Shown piece after piece: positions 24,439 to 33,519 of a stretch of 64,000 bases of DNA. Position numbers and translations under genes: made by a program. The first letter of the stretch is position 1. Each line of letters starts with the position of its first letter. Location: contig NZ_VKKS01000001.1 in NCBI RefSeq assembly GCF_019402645.1, forward strand, positions 1,924,885 to 1,988,884, given 5' to 3'. Under the pieces are notes generated by a model that had not been told where the DNA came from, did not search any database, and saw only the letters and a program-made list of their open reading frames with translations. The stretch is from Morganella morganii (GTDB lineage: Bacteria > Pseudomonadota > Gammaproteobacteria > Enterobacterales > Enterobacteriaceae).

Positions 24439-25605
24439 TCACCATTGCATCATGGGGCGTCTTTGTTCTAAGTAGTCACTGCGGTTATATGCGCGACGAA
24501 CCTCATTTTTATCAACGTGCGCAAGGGCGGCTTCAATTACATCTGGTGGAAAACCCTGTTCATTAAGTGCGGTGCTGGCAATTGAACGAAGACCGTGAGA
24601 AACCAATACACCACCGAATCCGGCGCGTTTTAGTGCAGCATTGACGGTTTGGCTATTCATGGGTTGAGTAGGTTTGATACGGCTAGGAAAGATAAACTTA
24701 CGATTACCACTGAGTGGTTTCATTAACTCTAAGATAGCCAAAGCAGCATCAAATAACGGAACAGTATGTTCACGGTTCATCTTCATTCTGGCTGCAGGTA
24801 TCTGCCATTCTTTGTTTTCAAAGTTGATTTCATCCCAACGGGCTTCAGCGGCTTCGGCTGGGCGGGATATGGTAAGCAGCTGCCACATAAACAAACATCG
24901 AGTCGATAGGCTAATACTAGCTGTACGCATTGTCTGCATGAGCTTTGGTAGCTGATCAGGGGGAATACTTGGCATATTCTTTTTCTTGGGCTTTTCAAAA
25001 GCCTTGCCAATGTTGATACTTGGAACGGCATCAATTAAGCCAGTATTTTGAGCATAGATCATCACTTCGTTGATACGCTGACATAGGCGACGAACGGTTT
25101 CTAACGCACCTCTAGATTGAACCGGTTGTATTGCTTGGACCAATATATGCGCTTTGATATCGGTAATGCTGATATCTCCAATAGCGGGAAAGACATCTCG
25201 TTCAAGTGAACGCCAAATATCGTTACCGTAATCTTCGGTTACGGTGGACTTCTTCACTTCCCACCAACGTTCAGCAACAAGTTGAAAGGTATTTGCCTTA
25301 GCTTCTAAGGTGTTACGGACTTGCTCTTTATGGTGATCTTGTGGGTCTATCTGTTTAGCGAGCAGTGTTCTTGCTTCAAGACGATAGCTACGTGCATCAG
25401 CAAGGCTGACAGCAGGGTAAGAACCAAGGCTTTTTTTAGCTCGTTTCTTAGTGAGAGGGCGAATGTAGCGAAATGACCACAGCTTGCTGCCATTGGATTT
25501 TACCAATAGTTCTAATCCATCGCCATCATAGAGGACATAATCACTCTGTTTTGGCTTTGCTGAGTCGATCTCTTTTGCGGATAAGGGTTTGGTTTGTCTT
25601 GCCAT
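24439..25605 (-). CDS. P4-type tyrosine recombinase (island integrase)
   Basis: 388 residues from MARQTKPLSAKEIDSAKPKQ; a longer in-frame start is rejected as the family begins at this motif. The N-terminal DUF4102-like arm-binding domain precedes a SAM-like core-binding domain and the catalytic domain. Catalytic residues visible: Arg in TISRPAEAAEARW, His-x-x-Arg in SHGLRSIAST, His in ALAHVDKNEVRRAY, and the Tyr in that last block. It lies beside its attachment site at the ssrA 3' end, like the CP4-57 integrase of E. coli. Intact, so the island may still be mobile. Confidence 0.92.
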   Translation of the reverse strand: MARQTKPLSAKEIDSAKPKQSDYVLYDGDGLELLVKSNGSKLWSFRYIRPLTKKRAKKSLGSYPAVSLADARSYRLEARTLLAKQIDPQDHHKEQVRNTLEAKANTFQLVAERWWEVKKSTVTEDYGNDIWRSLERDVFPAIGDISITDIKAHILVQAIQPVQSRGALETVRRLCQRINEVMIYAQNTGLIDAVPSINIGKAFEKPKKKNMPSIPPDQLPKLMQTMRTASISLSTRCLFMWQLLTISRPAEAAEARWDEINFENKEWQIPAARMKMNREHTVPLFDAALAILELMKPLSGNRKFIFPSRIKPTQPMNSQTVNAALKRAGFGGVLVSHGLRSIASTALNEQGFPPDVIEAALAHVDKNEVRRAYNRSDYLEQRRPMMQW

Positions 25606-25624
25606 TTTTGATGTTCCATTGTTT

Positions 25625-25677
25625 TTAGGCACCTCAAAAACTATAAAGGTTAACGAGGTGCCTATCAAGGTGCCTAA
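25625..25677. promoter_or_regulatory. candidate integrase arm-type sites (right)
   Basis: GTGCCTA(A) at 25658-25664 and 25670-25677 are 12 bases apart, and an inverted copy TTAGGCAC lies at 25625-25632. They sit between the integrase start and attR and mirror the left-end pair. Confidence 0.55.
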
Positions 25678-25711
25678 GATGATTGGATTTAATTAGGTGA
25701 CATCAGACTGC

Positions 25712-25794
25712 GCAGGACATAAAAAAGCCCGCAACTCATTGAGTTAGCGGGCTTTTCAGTCTTCTTTGGACGTCCTTAGAAGATAATTTGGTGG
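25712..25794 (+). repeat. right attachment repeat (attR)
   Basis: An 83-bp copy matching 19865-19947. It carries the functional ssrA terminator and ends in the last six bases of tmRNA, so integration regenerates both tmRNA and its terminator. Confidence 0.85.
25723..25756 (-). terminator. ssrA terminator
   Basis: AAAAGCCCGC pairs with GCGGGCTTTT, and the inner AACTC / GAGTT extends the stem around an ATT loop with one bulged A. T6 follows on the minus strand. A strong intrinsic terminator for tmRNA, contained in the attachment repeat. Confidence 0.85.
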
Positions 25795-26152
25795 AGCTGG
25801 CGGGAGTTGAACCCGCGTCCGAAATTTCTACACCTTCGGTACTACATGCTTAGTCTGGTCTTTACATTCGCTTGCCAGCTGCGGACAGACACGCCACTAA
25901 CAAACTAGCCCGATTCGTTTTAATGCTTCATCCCCGGGCAGGGACTCCGCACGATCTCTTTTGGGTTTGACCTCTCTTGATCCCCGTCCTAAGAGCGGAG
26001 GCTGGGGAGAGAGGGCTCTGAGCAGGTTATTAAGCTGCTAAAGCGTAGTTTTCGTCGTTTGCGACTATTTTTTTGCGGCTTTTATCGTGGCCAACCGCCC
26101 CACGGCATGCACCTTGGGTTTCGCAAATCCCGTCGAATCCAGAATCAGCCCC
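25789..26152 (-). ncRNA. ssrA: tmRNA
   Basis: 364 bases, one longer than in E. coli. The 5' end GGGGCTGATTCTGGATTCGA and the 3' end …CCAGCTCCACCA form the tRNA-Ala-like acceptor domain with encoded CCA. The tag frame reads (A)NDENYALAA then TAA, identical to the E. coli tag. With SmpB it rescues stalled ribosomes and marks nascent chains for proteolysis. The 3' end is the island's attachment site. Orientation is opposite to that of E. coli relative to recN-bamE. Confidence 0.97.
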
Positions 26153-26200
26153 AAGTTGTGAAACACAGTATATCAGAAAATCAGTACAGAATACCAGTAG

Positions 26201-26683
26201 TTAACGCCCTGCGTGCTTCATAATTCTTGCTTTGTCTAATTTCCACTCACGTTCGCGGATGTCATCACGTTTGTCGTGTTCTTTTTTACCTTTGGCAATG
26301 CCGATTTTGACTTTGCACCAGGCGTTTTTCCAGTACAGTGACAGCGCAACTACAGTGTGCCCGTCACGGTTGATTTTGCCGTACAGGCTGTCGAGTTCAC
26401 GCTGATTGAGCAGCAGTTTGCGTGTCCGGGTCGGGTCGCAGACAACGTGGGATGATGCCACGCTGAGCGGTGTGAAGTTAGCACCAAACAGGAAAGCCTC
26501 GCCGTCACGGAGGATGACGTAGCTATCCCCCAGGTTGGCTTTACCTGCGCGTAATGATTTGACTTCCCAGCCCTGCAACGCCAGACCCGCCTCTATCTCT
26601 TCTTCGATAAAGTAGTCGTGGCGGGCGCGTTTATTCAGCGCGATGGTGGCAGAGCCTGGTTTGTGAGCTTTTTTCTTTGTCAT
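26201..26683 (-). CDS. smpB: tmRNA-binding protein SmpB
   Basis: 160 residues from [20 protein letters not shown], identical in length to E. coli. It escorts tmRNA to stalled ribosomes; the C-terminal basic tail (DKARIMKH) reads the empty mRNA channel. The start at MTKKK is taken over an ATG three codons earlier. It directly precedes ssrA on the same strand (48-base gap). Confidence 0.97.
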   Translation of the reverse strand: MTKKKAHKPGSATIALNKRARHDYFIEEEIEAGLALQGWEVKSLRAGKANLGDSYVILRDGEAFLFGANFTPLSVASSHVVCDPTRTRKLLLNQRELDSLYGKINRDGHTVVALSLYWKNAWCKVKIGIAKGKKEHDKRDDIREREWKLDKARIMKHAGR

Positions 26684-26983
26684 AGTGATCACTATTATAC
26701 GTTATGCACACCCGAAATAAATTGCTTATTTATCCGTCGCACAGTAAATGCTGATATTTTAAGCACCGTTACGGGTTTTCTGTCCCTGTACGCTGTTTTT
26801 AACATGTCAGCGGGATTTCGCAAGTGCTTTTTGTGACAAACATCTTTATTGTCATTAAGATACATTCTGTCATCAGCACATACCGTATTGTGCATTTATC
26901 TCCGCGCCGGAGCACAGTATAATAGGATTTAACAGGCGGCGATAATTTCCGCCGTTTCGTGATTTTTGACCGCAGGATGTGTT

Positions 26984-27418
26984 ATGCCGCAAATTAGCCG
27001 CTCCGCACTGGTTCCGTTCAGTGTGGAACAGATGTACAACCTTGTGAATGATGTTCGTGCATATCCGGAATTTTTACCGGGCTGTGTGGGAAGCCGTATT
27101 ATCAGTCACGACCGGGATGAAATGACCGCGTCTGTGGATGTTTCCAAAGCCGGTATCAGTAAAACCTTTGTGACCCGCAATCAGCTGACCAGTAATGAGC
27201 ATATCCGTATGCAGTTAGTGGAAGGGCCGTTCCGTAAACTGATGGGGGGCTGGTCGTTTATTCCGCTGAGTCAGGATGCGTGTAAAGTTGAGCTGAATCT
27301 GGATTTTGAATTCACCAATAAACTGGTTGAGCTGGCCTTCGGCCGTATATTTAAAGAGCTGGCCGGCAATATGGTGATGGCATTTACCAAACGGGCAAAA
27401 GAGGTTTACCGTGTCTGA
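26984..27418 (+). CDS. ratA: type II toxin-antitoxin-like ribosome-association protein RatA
   Basis: 144 residues from [18 protein letters not shown]; a GCAGGAT site precedes it and an earlier ATG adds six residues. A START/polyketide-cyclase fold protein, related to coenzyme Q-binding COQ10. E. coli RatA is reported to block 70S subunit joining; others favour a ubiquinone-binding role. It is divergent from smpB and overlaps rnfH by 8 bases. Confidence 0.93.
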   Translation: MPQISRSALVPFSVEQMYNLVNDVRAYPEFLPGCVGSRIISHDRDEMTASVDVSKAGISKTFVTRNQLTSNEHIRMQLVEGPFRKLMGGWSFIPLSQDACKVELNLDFEFTNKLVELAFGRIFKELAGNMVMAFTKRAKEVYRV

Positions 27419-27710
27419 TATTTCCGCTGAAGTCTGCTATGCCCTGCCCGGTAAACAATTTCTGATCCCGGTGAAAATAAGCGAAGGCGCCACCGTGGAA
27501 GCCGTTATTCTCGCCTCCGGTATTTTATCATTACGGGATGATGTGGATTTAACGCAGAATAAAGTCGGTATTTTCAGCCGCCCGGTAAAACTGACCGATA
27601 TTGTCCGTGATGGTGACCGTGTGGAAATATACCGCCCGCTGATCGCAGATCCGAAAGAAATGCGCCGCAAGCGGGCAGAAGAAGCCGGTCGTAAAAAGAA
27701 AGAGAGCTGA
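27411..27710 (+). CDS. rnfH: RnfH family ubiquitin-fold protein
   Basis: 99 residues (E. coli 96). A small beta-grasp protein often encoded with ratA, of uncertain role. The block [20 protein letters not shown] is the conserved C-terminal feature. The start overlaps the end of ratA by 8 bases, indicating translational coupling. Confidence 0.92.
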   Translation: MSDISAEVCYALPGKQFLIPVKISEGATVEAVILASGILSLRDDVDLTQNKVGIFSRPVKLTDIVRDGDRVEIYRPLIADPKEMRRKRAEEAGRKKKES

Positions 27711-27753
27711 TTGCACACCTCCCGGACAGATCATTCCGAGAGGCAATGCAGAT

Positions 27754-27804
27754 ATCCGTCCATCCGTCCATCCGTCAGTCAGTCAGTCAGTCAGTCAGTC
27801 AGTC
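27754..27804. repeat. tandem repeats: (ATCCGTCC) x3 and (AGTC) x7
   Basis: Between the convergent ends of rnfH and the fimbrial adhesin gene lie nearly three copies of ATCCGTCC followed by seven copies of AGTC. The adhesin stop codon is the first TGA of the tetranucleotide array read on the minus strand. The array provides stops in all three frames, so length changes cannot extend the protein by more than a few residues. Confidence 0.9.
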
Positions 27805-28746
27805 AAAACGGATAATATATTCCGCCGTTCCCGAGAATTTTCCCGGCTCAACCCGGTTTTTCAGTTTATAAATATATGCCGTAACAGACGCGTTTAACTG
27901 TTTTTGCATATCGCCGAGATAAGCCCTGTTCTTCGCTGTAATTTGTTCGTCATTGTAATAAAGCACAAACCCGATGGCCGGATTCGTTGAGGCGATAACC
28001 GCCTTATCTGCCTGAGCAAAACGTGTTGCCTCGCTTAATATAACAGAAACACGTTTGGTTGTTTTGTCATTACTGCAACTGACTGAAAGTGTATTATCAG
28101 AGCGGATACCTGTTCTGCCCGTTTCTGCCGGAAAATCAGAGAGCTCCAGATCACTGAAGTCATATACTATCTGCGGGGTATCAATTACACATGTTTCAAC
28201 GGTATCGATATTGGCAGATAATTTAAGCCTCGCAACCGTTTCGTGCTTGTCATTCTTTATCAGCCCGACCTGTGATGATGGTAATCTCAGCGGTTCCGGA
28301 TTATCTGTTGCCGCATAGACGGAAATTAATACACGGGGAATGTACATAATGCCGTTCCGGTTTTCCGCAGAAAAAGGCACCCCCTGTGATGAATAAGGCT
28401 GTACTCCGTCCAGACGGACGGAATATGCATAATCCTTATTAAGATAATATGCAGGTACCCCGTTGAGCATTCTGAAAAATTCAGGTGGTGAGTCACTGTT
28501 CAGCTGAGTTGTCACCAGCCATAATTCCTCATATGCGCTGTTATTACAGGCGGAAATATCATCTACCTGCAATATATCAGTAGCCAGCAATGTACCAGCA
28601 CTGATTTTGCCTTCAATACGTGCCCGCAGATGTGATTCTGCTGTTTTGAGTACGGCAGTGGTGTTGCCGCAGTCAGCTGTAGCCTGCATGGAAAATATAA
28701 ATAATACCAGCATCAGCCATTTATTTTGATTATCCAATATCATCAT
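27799..28746 (-). CDS. fimbrial tip adhesin-like protein
   Basis: 315 residues with a signal peptide (LMLVLFIFSMQATA). The C-terminal half (from about residue 190) looks like a pilin domain: a Cys pair, alternating beta strands, and the penultimate-aromatic ending (IIRFD) recognised by chaperones. The N-terminal half would be the receptor-binding lectin domain. It is the last gene of the leftward chaperone-usher operon, the usual place for a FimH/MrpH-type adhesin. The receptor is unknown. Low similarity to named adhesins is expected. Confidence 0.75.
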   Translation of the reverse strand: MMILDNQNKWLMLVLFIFSMQATADCGNTTAVLKTAESHLRARIEGKISAGTLLATDILQVDDISACNNSAYEELWLVTTQLNSDSPPEFFRMLNGVPAYYLNKDYAYSVRLDGVQPYSSQGVPFSAENRNGIMYIPRVLISVYAATDNPEPLRLPSSQVGLIKNDKHETVARLKLSANIDTVETCVIDTPQIVYDFSDLELSDFPAETGRTGIRSDNTLSVSCSNDKTTKRVSVILSEATRFAQADKAVIASTNPAIGFVLYYNDEQITAKNRAYLGDMQKQLNASVTAYIYKLKNRVEPGKFSGTAEYIIRFD

Positions 28747-28800
28747 AACCCCACTTAATGCTATTTACCGGCTGCGTCTGCCGATACTGTAATATTCCGG

Positions 28801-31347
28801 TCAGCGGCAAACAGCATCGAAAATATAAAATCCATTTACTTTCCGTTTTCCGTCAACATTATAAGAAAAGCTGCACTTATACTGATTATGCTCTCCCCAG
28901 GTAACCCTGATATCATCTTTGTCTTTTGCACCGGCGAGATAAAGCCGTCCATAGTTACTGACATAAGCACGTTCATTATCATTGTCATTTTGTACATAAG
29001 CACCAAACGGAATCAGCTGACCATCTTCTCCGCGCAGTGTGACCAGGATTTTTGTTCCGAGCGTTGTTTTATAATCAATTAAAACAATTGCTCCGCGGGT
29101 CGGATATATTTCTTTTATCGTTGCTTCAACTTCAGCATTTTCCGGCAGAGTAAGGTTATCAAGCCGTATATTGTTATTACGGTAGGGAATAAGATTAGAC
29201 ACGACAGCCAGACCCGAACTGTCTGTTGCTACGCCGGGGTTGTTAAGAATATGGATACCTTCTGCACCCGGTGTGTATACCAATCCGTTAGTATCCCCCA
29301 GCGGCCGTGATAATGTTGCTCCGTAACCGCTCATAATAAGGGAGCCGTTCAGACCATAAGAAACCCGCCGATTATCTTTTCTATAGGAATAACCGGCATT
29401 CACATCACCATAACGGCCTTTATATTTACCGTATACACTACCGTAGTTCCCGCTTCCCCTGTTACCATATCCCTGCTGAACGTTCCACGAGAGATTTTTT
29501 TCATCCAGGGCTAAGCCACCCAGGCCAATGTAATTATCAAAATCACCGTTTTTATTATATGAGGCCCCGTAGGTTACCCACTGGTCTTTAAAACGGCCCT
29601 GCAATGGAATACTGATGTTTACAGAAATAACATGGTCATTATTACGTTCTGTTTCAAATGTATCCGTCGCATAGTTTTGTCTGTTGAGTGAGTTTTTATA
29701 ATATGCGTAATTGACATTCAGAGATATCCCGTCAAATACATTGGAATAACCGACATTATAAGATTCAACACTTTTTTCTTCATTATTATAATATGTATTG
29801 TAAGTCTGACGGGATACAGAGGCATTCAACGAACCAAGGTTATCCGGTAATCCCTGAGTAACTGTCAATTCAAACTGTCCTTTGCGCATCAGATATGCCG
29901 ATGTATCAGCCTGCCCGCTATAATAATCAAACATATCTGACATGGTGAGATAATCACCATTTATATAACGATATCCGGCAAAACTGATATTAGTTCCTGT
30001 ATTTTCCAGTGATTTTGAATAACGAAAACGAAATGCCCTGCCCTCCATACTGTCAATGGAATCCGGCTGTACCCGGGTTAACATAATGTCCGCAGCTACC
30101 GCACCAACAACCGGGATATTCATACCGATACCGGCATCATAGGCCTGATAGCGGGATGCCGCCTGAACACCGCCGAAGATAGTGGTATTGCCGGTTAATC
30201 CGTAAAATGCATCTGCCTGAACAAATTTTGTTTTATTGCCGGTACTCTCTGAAGATCCATAATTATTCATTCTGTACTGACCGGCAGTAATACTGTATTT
30301 ATACCGGTTCTTGCGCTGCATGAAATTCAGAGATGAAAAAGGAACAATAGAACGGAATTCGCTGCCATCAATGCCTTTGCGGACAACGTATAAATTTTCT
30401 CCGCTGTTCAGAGGAATAACATCCGTTAACTCATAAGGGCCCGCCGGGACATTGGTCCGGTAAATGACATAACCGTTCTGATATACCTCAATCGTGGAGT
30501 CTATTGTTGCCACACCAGTGATAGCCGGCGCATATGTGCTGGCATATTGCGGATACATCTGACCATCAGACCATAGTTTTATTCCGCGAAATGAAACGTT
30601 ATCAAAAACATCCGAATCAGAATAGTTATCACCAATCAAAAAATTACTTTTAATCGACCGCAACGGACGTTCAATATAATTCAGCTGACTTTCCCATTTT
30701 TGATGGCCACCCGCACTTTTATTCCATGTACTGTTGTTACGGTAACGCCAGCTGCCGAGATTCACTCCGGAACGCAAACTCAGATAAAGTGAATCATCTG
30801 AATTATTATTGTTGGTATTGACCAGATGCAGACCGGAAAAACTATAATCAGTGAAAACAGAAGGAACACCGTCATCCCACAGTAACTCCTGCCGGGCATC
30901 CAACGCTTTCTGATCAAAGGTCACCTGCGGCATACTGAGATATAGCCGGCTCAGGTTCCCTTTAAATTCAGCATCAGCCCCCTGAATTCCGCTCAGATCA
31001 ACACAATCTCCGGACTTATCTAATAACGAATAATATTCCGGTTTTATTCCGTAGTCGGCTAACTGAACATCTGAAAAGCAAGGTCGCAGTTTATTTGTAT
31101 TTTTGTCATTGTAGAACAAAATTTCCTGTGTATTGACATACTTTTCATTCAGATAGACATCAACCCGGTAAGTTCCGGGTATAAAGGATGACTTTTCAAA
31201 TGAGGACAAATCTATATCAAGCGCTTCACCCGACGGGCTGGTAAGAAAATCAGGGTCAAAGTAGTCATCAGCTTTTGCGGTGTTAATACACAGCAATACA
31301 GCTATCAGAATTGAACTGTAAGATAAAATTCTTTCTGATGATTTCAT
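28801..31347 (-). CDS. outer membrane fimbrial usher
   Basis: 848 residues, normal usher length. Signal peptide (ILIAVLLCINTAKA), N-terminal chaperone-binding domain (FDPDFL…DLSSFEKSSFIPGTYRVDVY), the 24-strand barrel with plug (VYQNGYVIYRTNVPAGPYEL near 275-295), and two C-terminal domains ending in a Cys-pair region (YKCSFSYN…FDAVCR). It forms the pore through which subunits are polymerised. It lies between chaperone and adhesin genes with gaps of about 50 bases. Confidence 0.93.
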   Translation of the reverse strand: MKSSERILSYSSILIAVLLCINTAKADDYFDPDFLTSPSGEALDIDLSSFEKSSFIPGTYRVDVYLNEKYVNTQEILFYNDKNTNKLRPCFSDVQLADYGIKPEYYSLLDKSGDCVDLSGIQGADAEFKGNLSRLYLSMPQVTFDQKALDARQELLWDDGVPSVFTDYSFSGLHLVNTNNNNSDDSLYLSLRSGVNLGSWRYRNNSTWNKSAGGHQKWESQLNYIERPLRSIKSNFLIGDNYSDSDVFDNVSFRGIKLWSDGQMYPQYASTYAPAITGVATIDSTIEVYQNGYVIYRTNVPAGPYELTDVIPLNSGENLYVVRKGIDGSEFRSIVPFSSLNFMQRKNRYKYSITAGQYRMNNYGSSESTGNKTKFVQADAFYGLTGNTTIFGGVQAASRYQAYDAGIGMNIPVVGAVAADIMLTRVQPDSIDSMEGRAFRFRYSKSLENTGTNISFAGYRYINGDYLTMSDMFDYYSGQADTSAYLMRKGQFELTVTQGLPDNLGSLNASVSRQTYNTYYNNEEKSVESYNVGYSNVFDGISLNVNYAYYKNSLNRQNYATDTFETERNNDHVISVNISIPLQGRFKDQWVTYGASYNKNGDFDNYIGLGGLALDEKNLSWNVQQGYGNRGSGNYGSVYGKYKGRYGDVNAGYSYRKDNRRVSYGLNGSLIMSGYGATLSRPLGDTNGLVYTPGAEGIHILNNPGVATDSSGLAVVSNLIPYRNNNIRLDNLTLPENAEVEATIKEIYPTRGAIVLIDYKTTLGTKILVTLRGEDGQLIPFGAYVQNDNDNERAYVSNYGRLYLAGAKDKDDIRVTWGEHNQYKCSFSYNVDGKRKVNGFYIFDAVCR

Positions 31348-31398
31348 AATAATATCTCCATGAAAATCCCTATCATGAAAAGAAAATTTATTTAAAAA

Positions 31399-32073
31399 TC
31401 ACAAATTCGCCTGAAACAAATTCAGCTTTCCCAGATCATCAATTAATACATAATCTACTTTGGATGGCTTTTTGTTATTTTTTACCGGAATCAATTCCGC
31501 AGACTCCGGTTTTATATAGCTGGGTGATTTTAAAACTACATCATTCACTTTTACTTCACTGATGTTAATAAAATATTTTGTCGGATTTTTAAATTCTATA
31601 TTACCGTCAGTGTACCTGATGGTAACTTTTTTAAATATATCCACAGGCTCAGAAAAAGATAATGACTTTGGTCTGTAAATTATTTTAATTCTGTTGTTAA
31701 TGGCAAATGTCAATCTGTTTTCTTTTGTATCTTTATCCGTTGACGGAATGAATTTTACATTCAGCCAATACAGCGATTCGCGATCCTTTGGTAAATATCC
31801 GACCATCACAACCCGGAGACTGCTCGATGTATTGCTCTCCAGCTTAAATAATGGAGGTGTTATTACAAAGTCATTTGTTTCTTTATCATTTTCATCCAAA
31901 ACCCAACTTTGGATAAGATAATTTGTTTTATCCCTGTTATGTGTACTTACACTACCTTCATTTTTACCGTCACTGATAACAACACGGGTTGAACCGAGGG
32001 ATATATCAGCAACGCTATTATTAATAAAAATACATGAAAAGATAAATATAACTATCTTAGTTAATTTAATCAT
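31399..32073 (-). CDS. periplasmic fimbrial chaperone
   Basis: 224 residues, signal peptide ending near NNSVA. A PapD-like two-Ig-domain protein. The subunit-binding Arg lies in SLGSTRVVISDG and the interdomain Lys in the second block; LYWLNVKFIPS and the NRIKIIYRP motif are family hallmarks. It donates a strand to pilins and delivers them to the usher. It follows the pilin gene after a hairpin. Confidence 0.92.
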   Translation of the reverse strand: MIKLTKIVIFIFSCIFINNSVADISLGSTRVVISDGKNEGSVSTHNRDKTNYLIQSWVLDENDKETNDFVITPPLFKLESNTSSSLRVVMVGYLPKDRESLYWLNVKFIPSTDKDTKENRLTFAINNRIKIIYRPKSLSFSEPVDIFKKVTIRYTDGNIEFKNPTKYFINISEVKVNDVVLKSPSYIKPESAELIPVKNNKKPSKVDYVLIDDLGKLNLFQANL

Positions 32074-32094
32074 AACTCCACCTGAATATAATTA

Positions 32095-32118
32095 ACAGGG
32101 CAGAAATGTCTGCCCTGT
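32095..32118 (-). terminator. hairpin between pilin and chaperone genes
   Basis: A perfect 10-bp stem (ACAGGGCAGA / TCTGCCCTGT) with loop AATG. It lies just after the pilin stop and lacks a strong U tract. It likely acts as a leaky terminator or mRNA stabiliser, giving more pilin than chaperone and usher. Confidence 0.7.
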
Positions 32119-32132
32119 AATAAATATATCTG

Positions 32133-32651
32133 TTAGTTATATGAAATGGTATAATCTACAGAAGCATCAATACTACCTGCTTCAACTACATTTGCAGTGC
32201 TGACCAGGTATGGCTGATATTCAAAGGTTGCATTACCGCTGACAATTTGTTCAGTCGTGCTGGCACCATCTACCAGACGAACAGTACCTGCAGCCTCATC
32301 TTTTAAAACAATAACCAGACCTTTGGCACTGCCTGAGGTTGCTTTTAATTTAATTTTATCATTGCCTTCACGGTTGTTAGCAGTTAATGACAGGTTTGCT
32401 TCATTACCGGTACACTCCGTCAGCTCCAGAACCACTTTTTCGTCGCCCTTGACTTCTGTACCTGCAGCAGGGAACGCACTTGTCTCATGATTACCCATAT
32501 TAACATAAGAATCCTTGTTACCATTATTGACTTTACAGGTAGGCGCTTTAACTGATCCGTAAAAGTAAACTGTACCAGAATTGTCAGCAAATGATGAAGC
32601 ACTGAATAACAGGGCAAAAGCAGTTGGTAAAACAGCATATTTCAGTTTCAT
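32133..32651 (-). CDS. major fimbrial subunit (pilin)
   Basis: 172 residues with signal peptide (FALLFSASSFA). Type 1-like pilin: the Cys pair (PTCKVN and LTECTG), a donor strand near the mature N-terminus (SGTVYFYGSVKAPTCK) and the C-terminal penultimate Tyr (YTISYN). It is the first gene of the leftward operon and has an 867-base promoter region upstream, as in phase-regulated fimbrial loci, although no inverted-repeat switch was found there. Confidence 0.9.
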   Translation of the reverse strand: MKLKYAVLPTAFALLFSASSFADNSGTVYFYGSVKAPTCKVNNGNKDSYVNMGNHETSAFPAAGTEVKGDEKVVLELTECTGNEANLSLTANNREGNDKIKLKATSGSAKGLVIVLKDEAAGTVRLVDGASTTEQIVSGNATFEYQPYLVSTANVVEAGSIDASVDYTISYN

Positions 32652-33519
32652 AATACTTCCTTTTATAGAAATTAACGTTAGTAATTACAACTCCATTTTT
32701 AATTCGGGCTAACCGCCGCAAACTAATCATCAGCCATGTGCTCAGAAAATATTAATGTCTGATAACGTCAAAGAGTTACCAGTTATTTTTACGTATTTTA
32801 TTTCCAACTAAACCTTCTGTTATAAATTTTTATACGTGAGATGAAAAATATATTAACTAAATAAACCTCACCCAAGCGAAATAAACATTAACATTTATTT
32901 TCCGCTTCAGTCCAGAATAATTTAATTGATCATGCTGATCAGTATTCATACTTTATAACAGTATTAATATTAAGTTAATTTAATATAATCGCTGTCTGCA
33001 GAACCGGAAAAATCTTTATTAACAAACAGTCTGATTTATTTTTATATTAATAAGATAACTAATACAATGCCCTTATCTGAAAGGTAAACAACTAACAATA
33101 TCATGATTAATAAAGATAAATAAAAAAAACACCAATTACAATAAGTTACAATATTGTAATTAAAATGTAACAAATGGAATAAAAAATACACACCATTAAA
33201 ATAAAGACTTATAACCACGAAATAAGATTAAATCTGATTCATTATATTTAATCTCATCTTGTCAGAATAATAATCACGCCGGATATTGTCCGTACAGGAA
33301 AATTTAGCGAACGTATTGCAAAAAGCAGGCAGACCGCATCTATTATTGAGATTTATCTTATTAGTGAAATAATCATGGCCGTGTTTGTATTTCATAAAAA
33401 GTAAGTAATTTTACATTGTTATATAATCCCTCAGATTCTGCTTATTACCGCCTCATTTAATGAAAAGAAAAATATATCATTACTATTTACAAGGATATAT
33501 ACAAAATAGTCCATATCCC
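32652..33519. other. long AT-rich control region of the first fimbrial operon
   Basis: No gene is recognised. Visible structures: an interrupted inverted repeat GCGAAATAAA…TTTATTTTCCGC near 32880-32910, a palindrome TTACAATATTGTAA near 33150, and AGATTAAAT…ATTTAATCT near 33225-33255. A 35-40 codon open stretch near 33290-33405 has no start signal. Size and composition fit a silenced or H-NS-bound fimbrial promoter. Confidence 0.5.

Larger units (their letters stand above)
19865..25794. mobile_element. 5.8-kb integrative island at the ssrA 3' end
   Basis: Two 83-bp direct repeats (19865-19947 and 25712-25794, three mismatches) bound a compact AT-rich segment. The right repeat includes the last bases of the tmRNA gene and its terminator. 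Inside are an integrase next to ssrA, an HNH protein with sigma-like helix-turn-helix, a broken nuclease gene and an unrecognised HEPN-like gene. No conjugation, replication or structural genes are present, so movement would rely on the integrase and a helper. Size and cargo fit a small defence island. Confidence 0.85.

Noticed and set aside
32652..33519. A fim/mrp-type invertible promoter for the first fimbrial operon
   Set aside because: Several small inverted repeats exist but none are long, well-spaced and perfect, and no recombinase gene is nearby.
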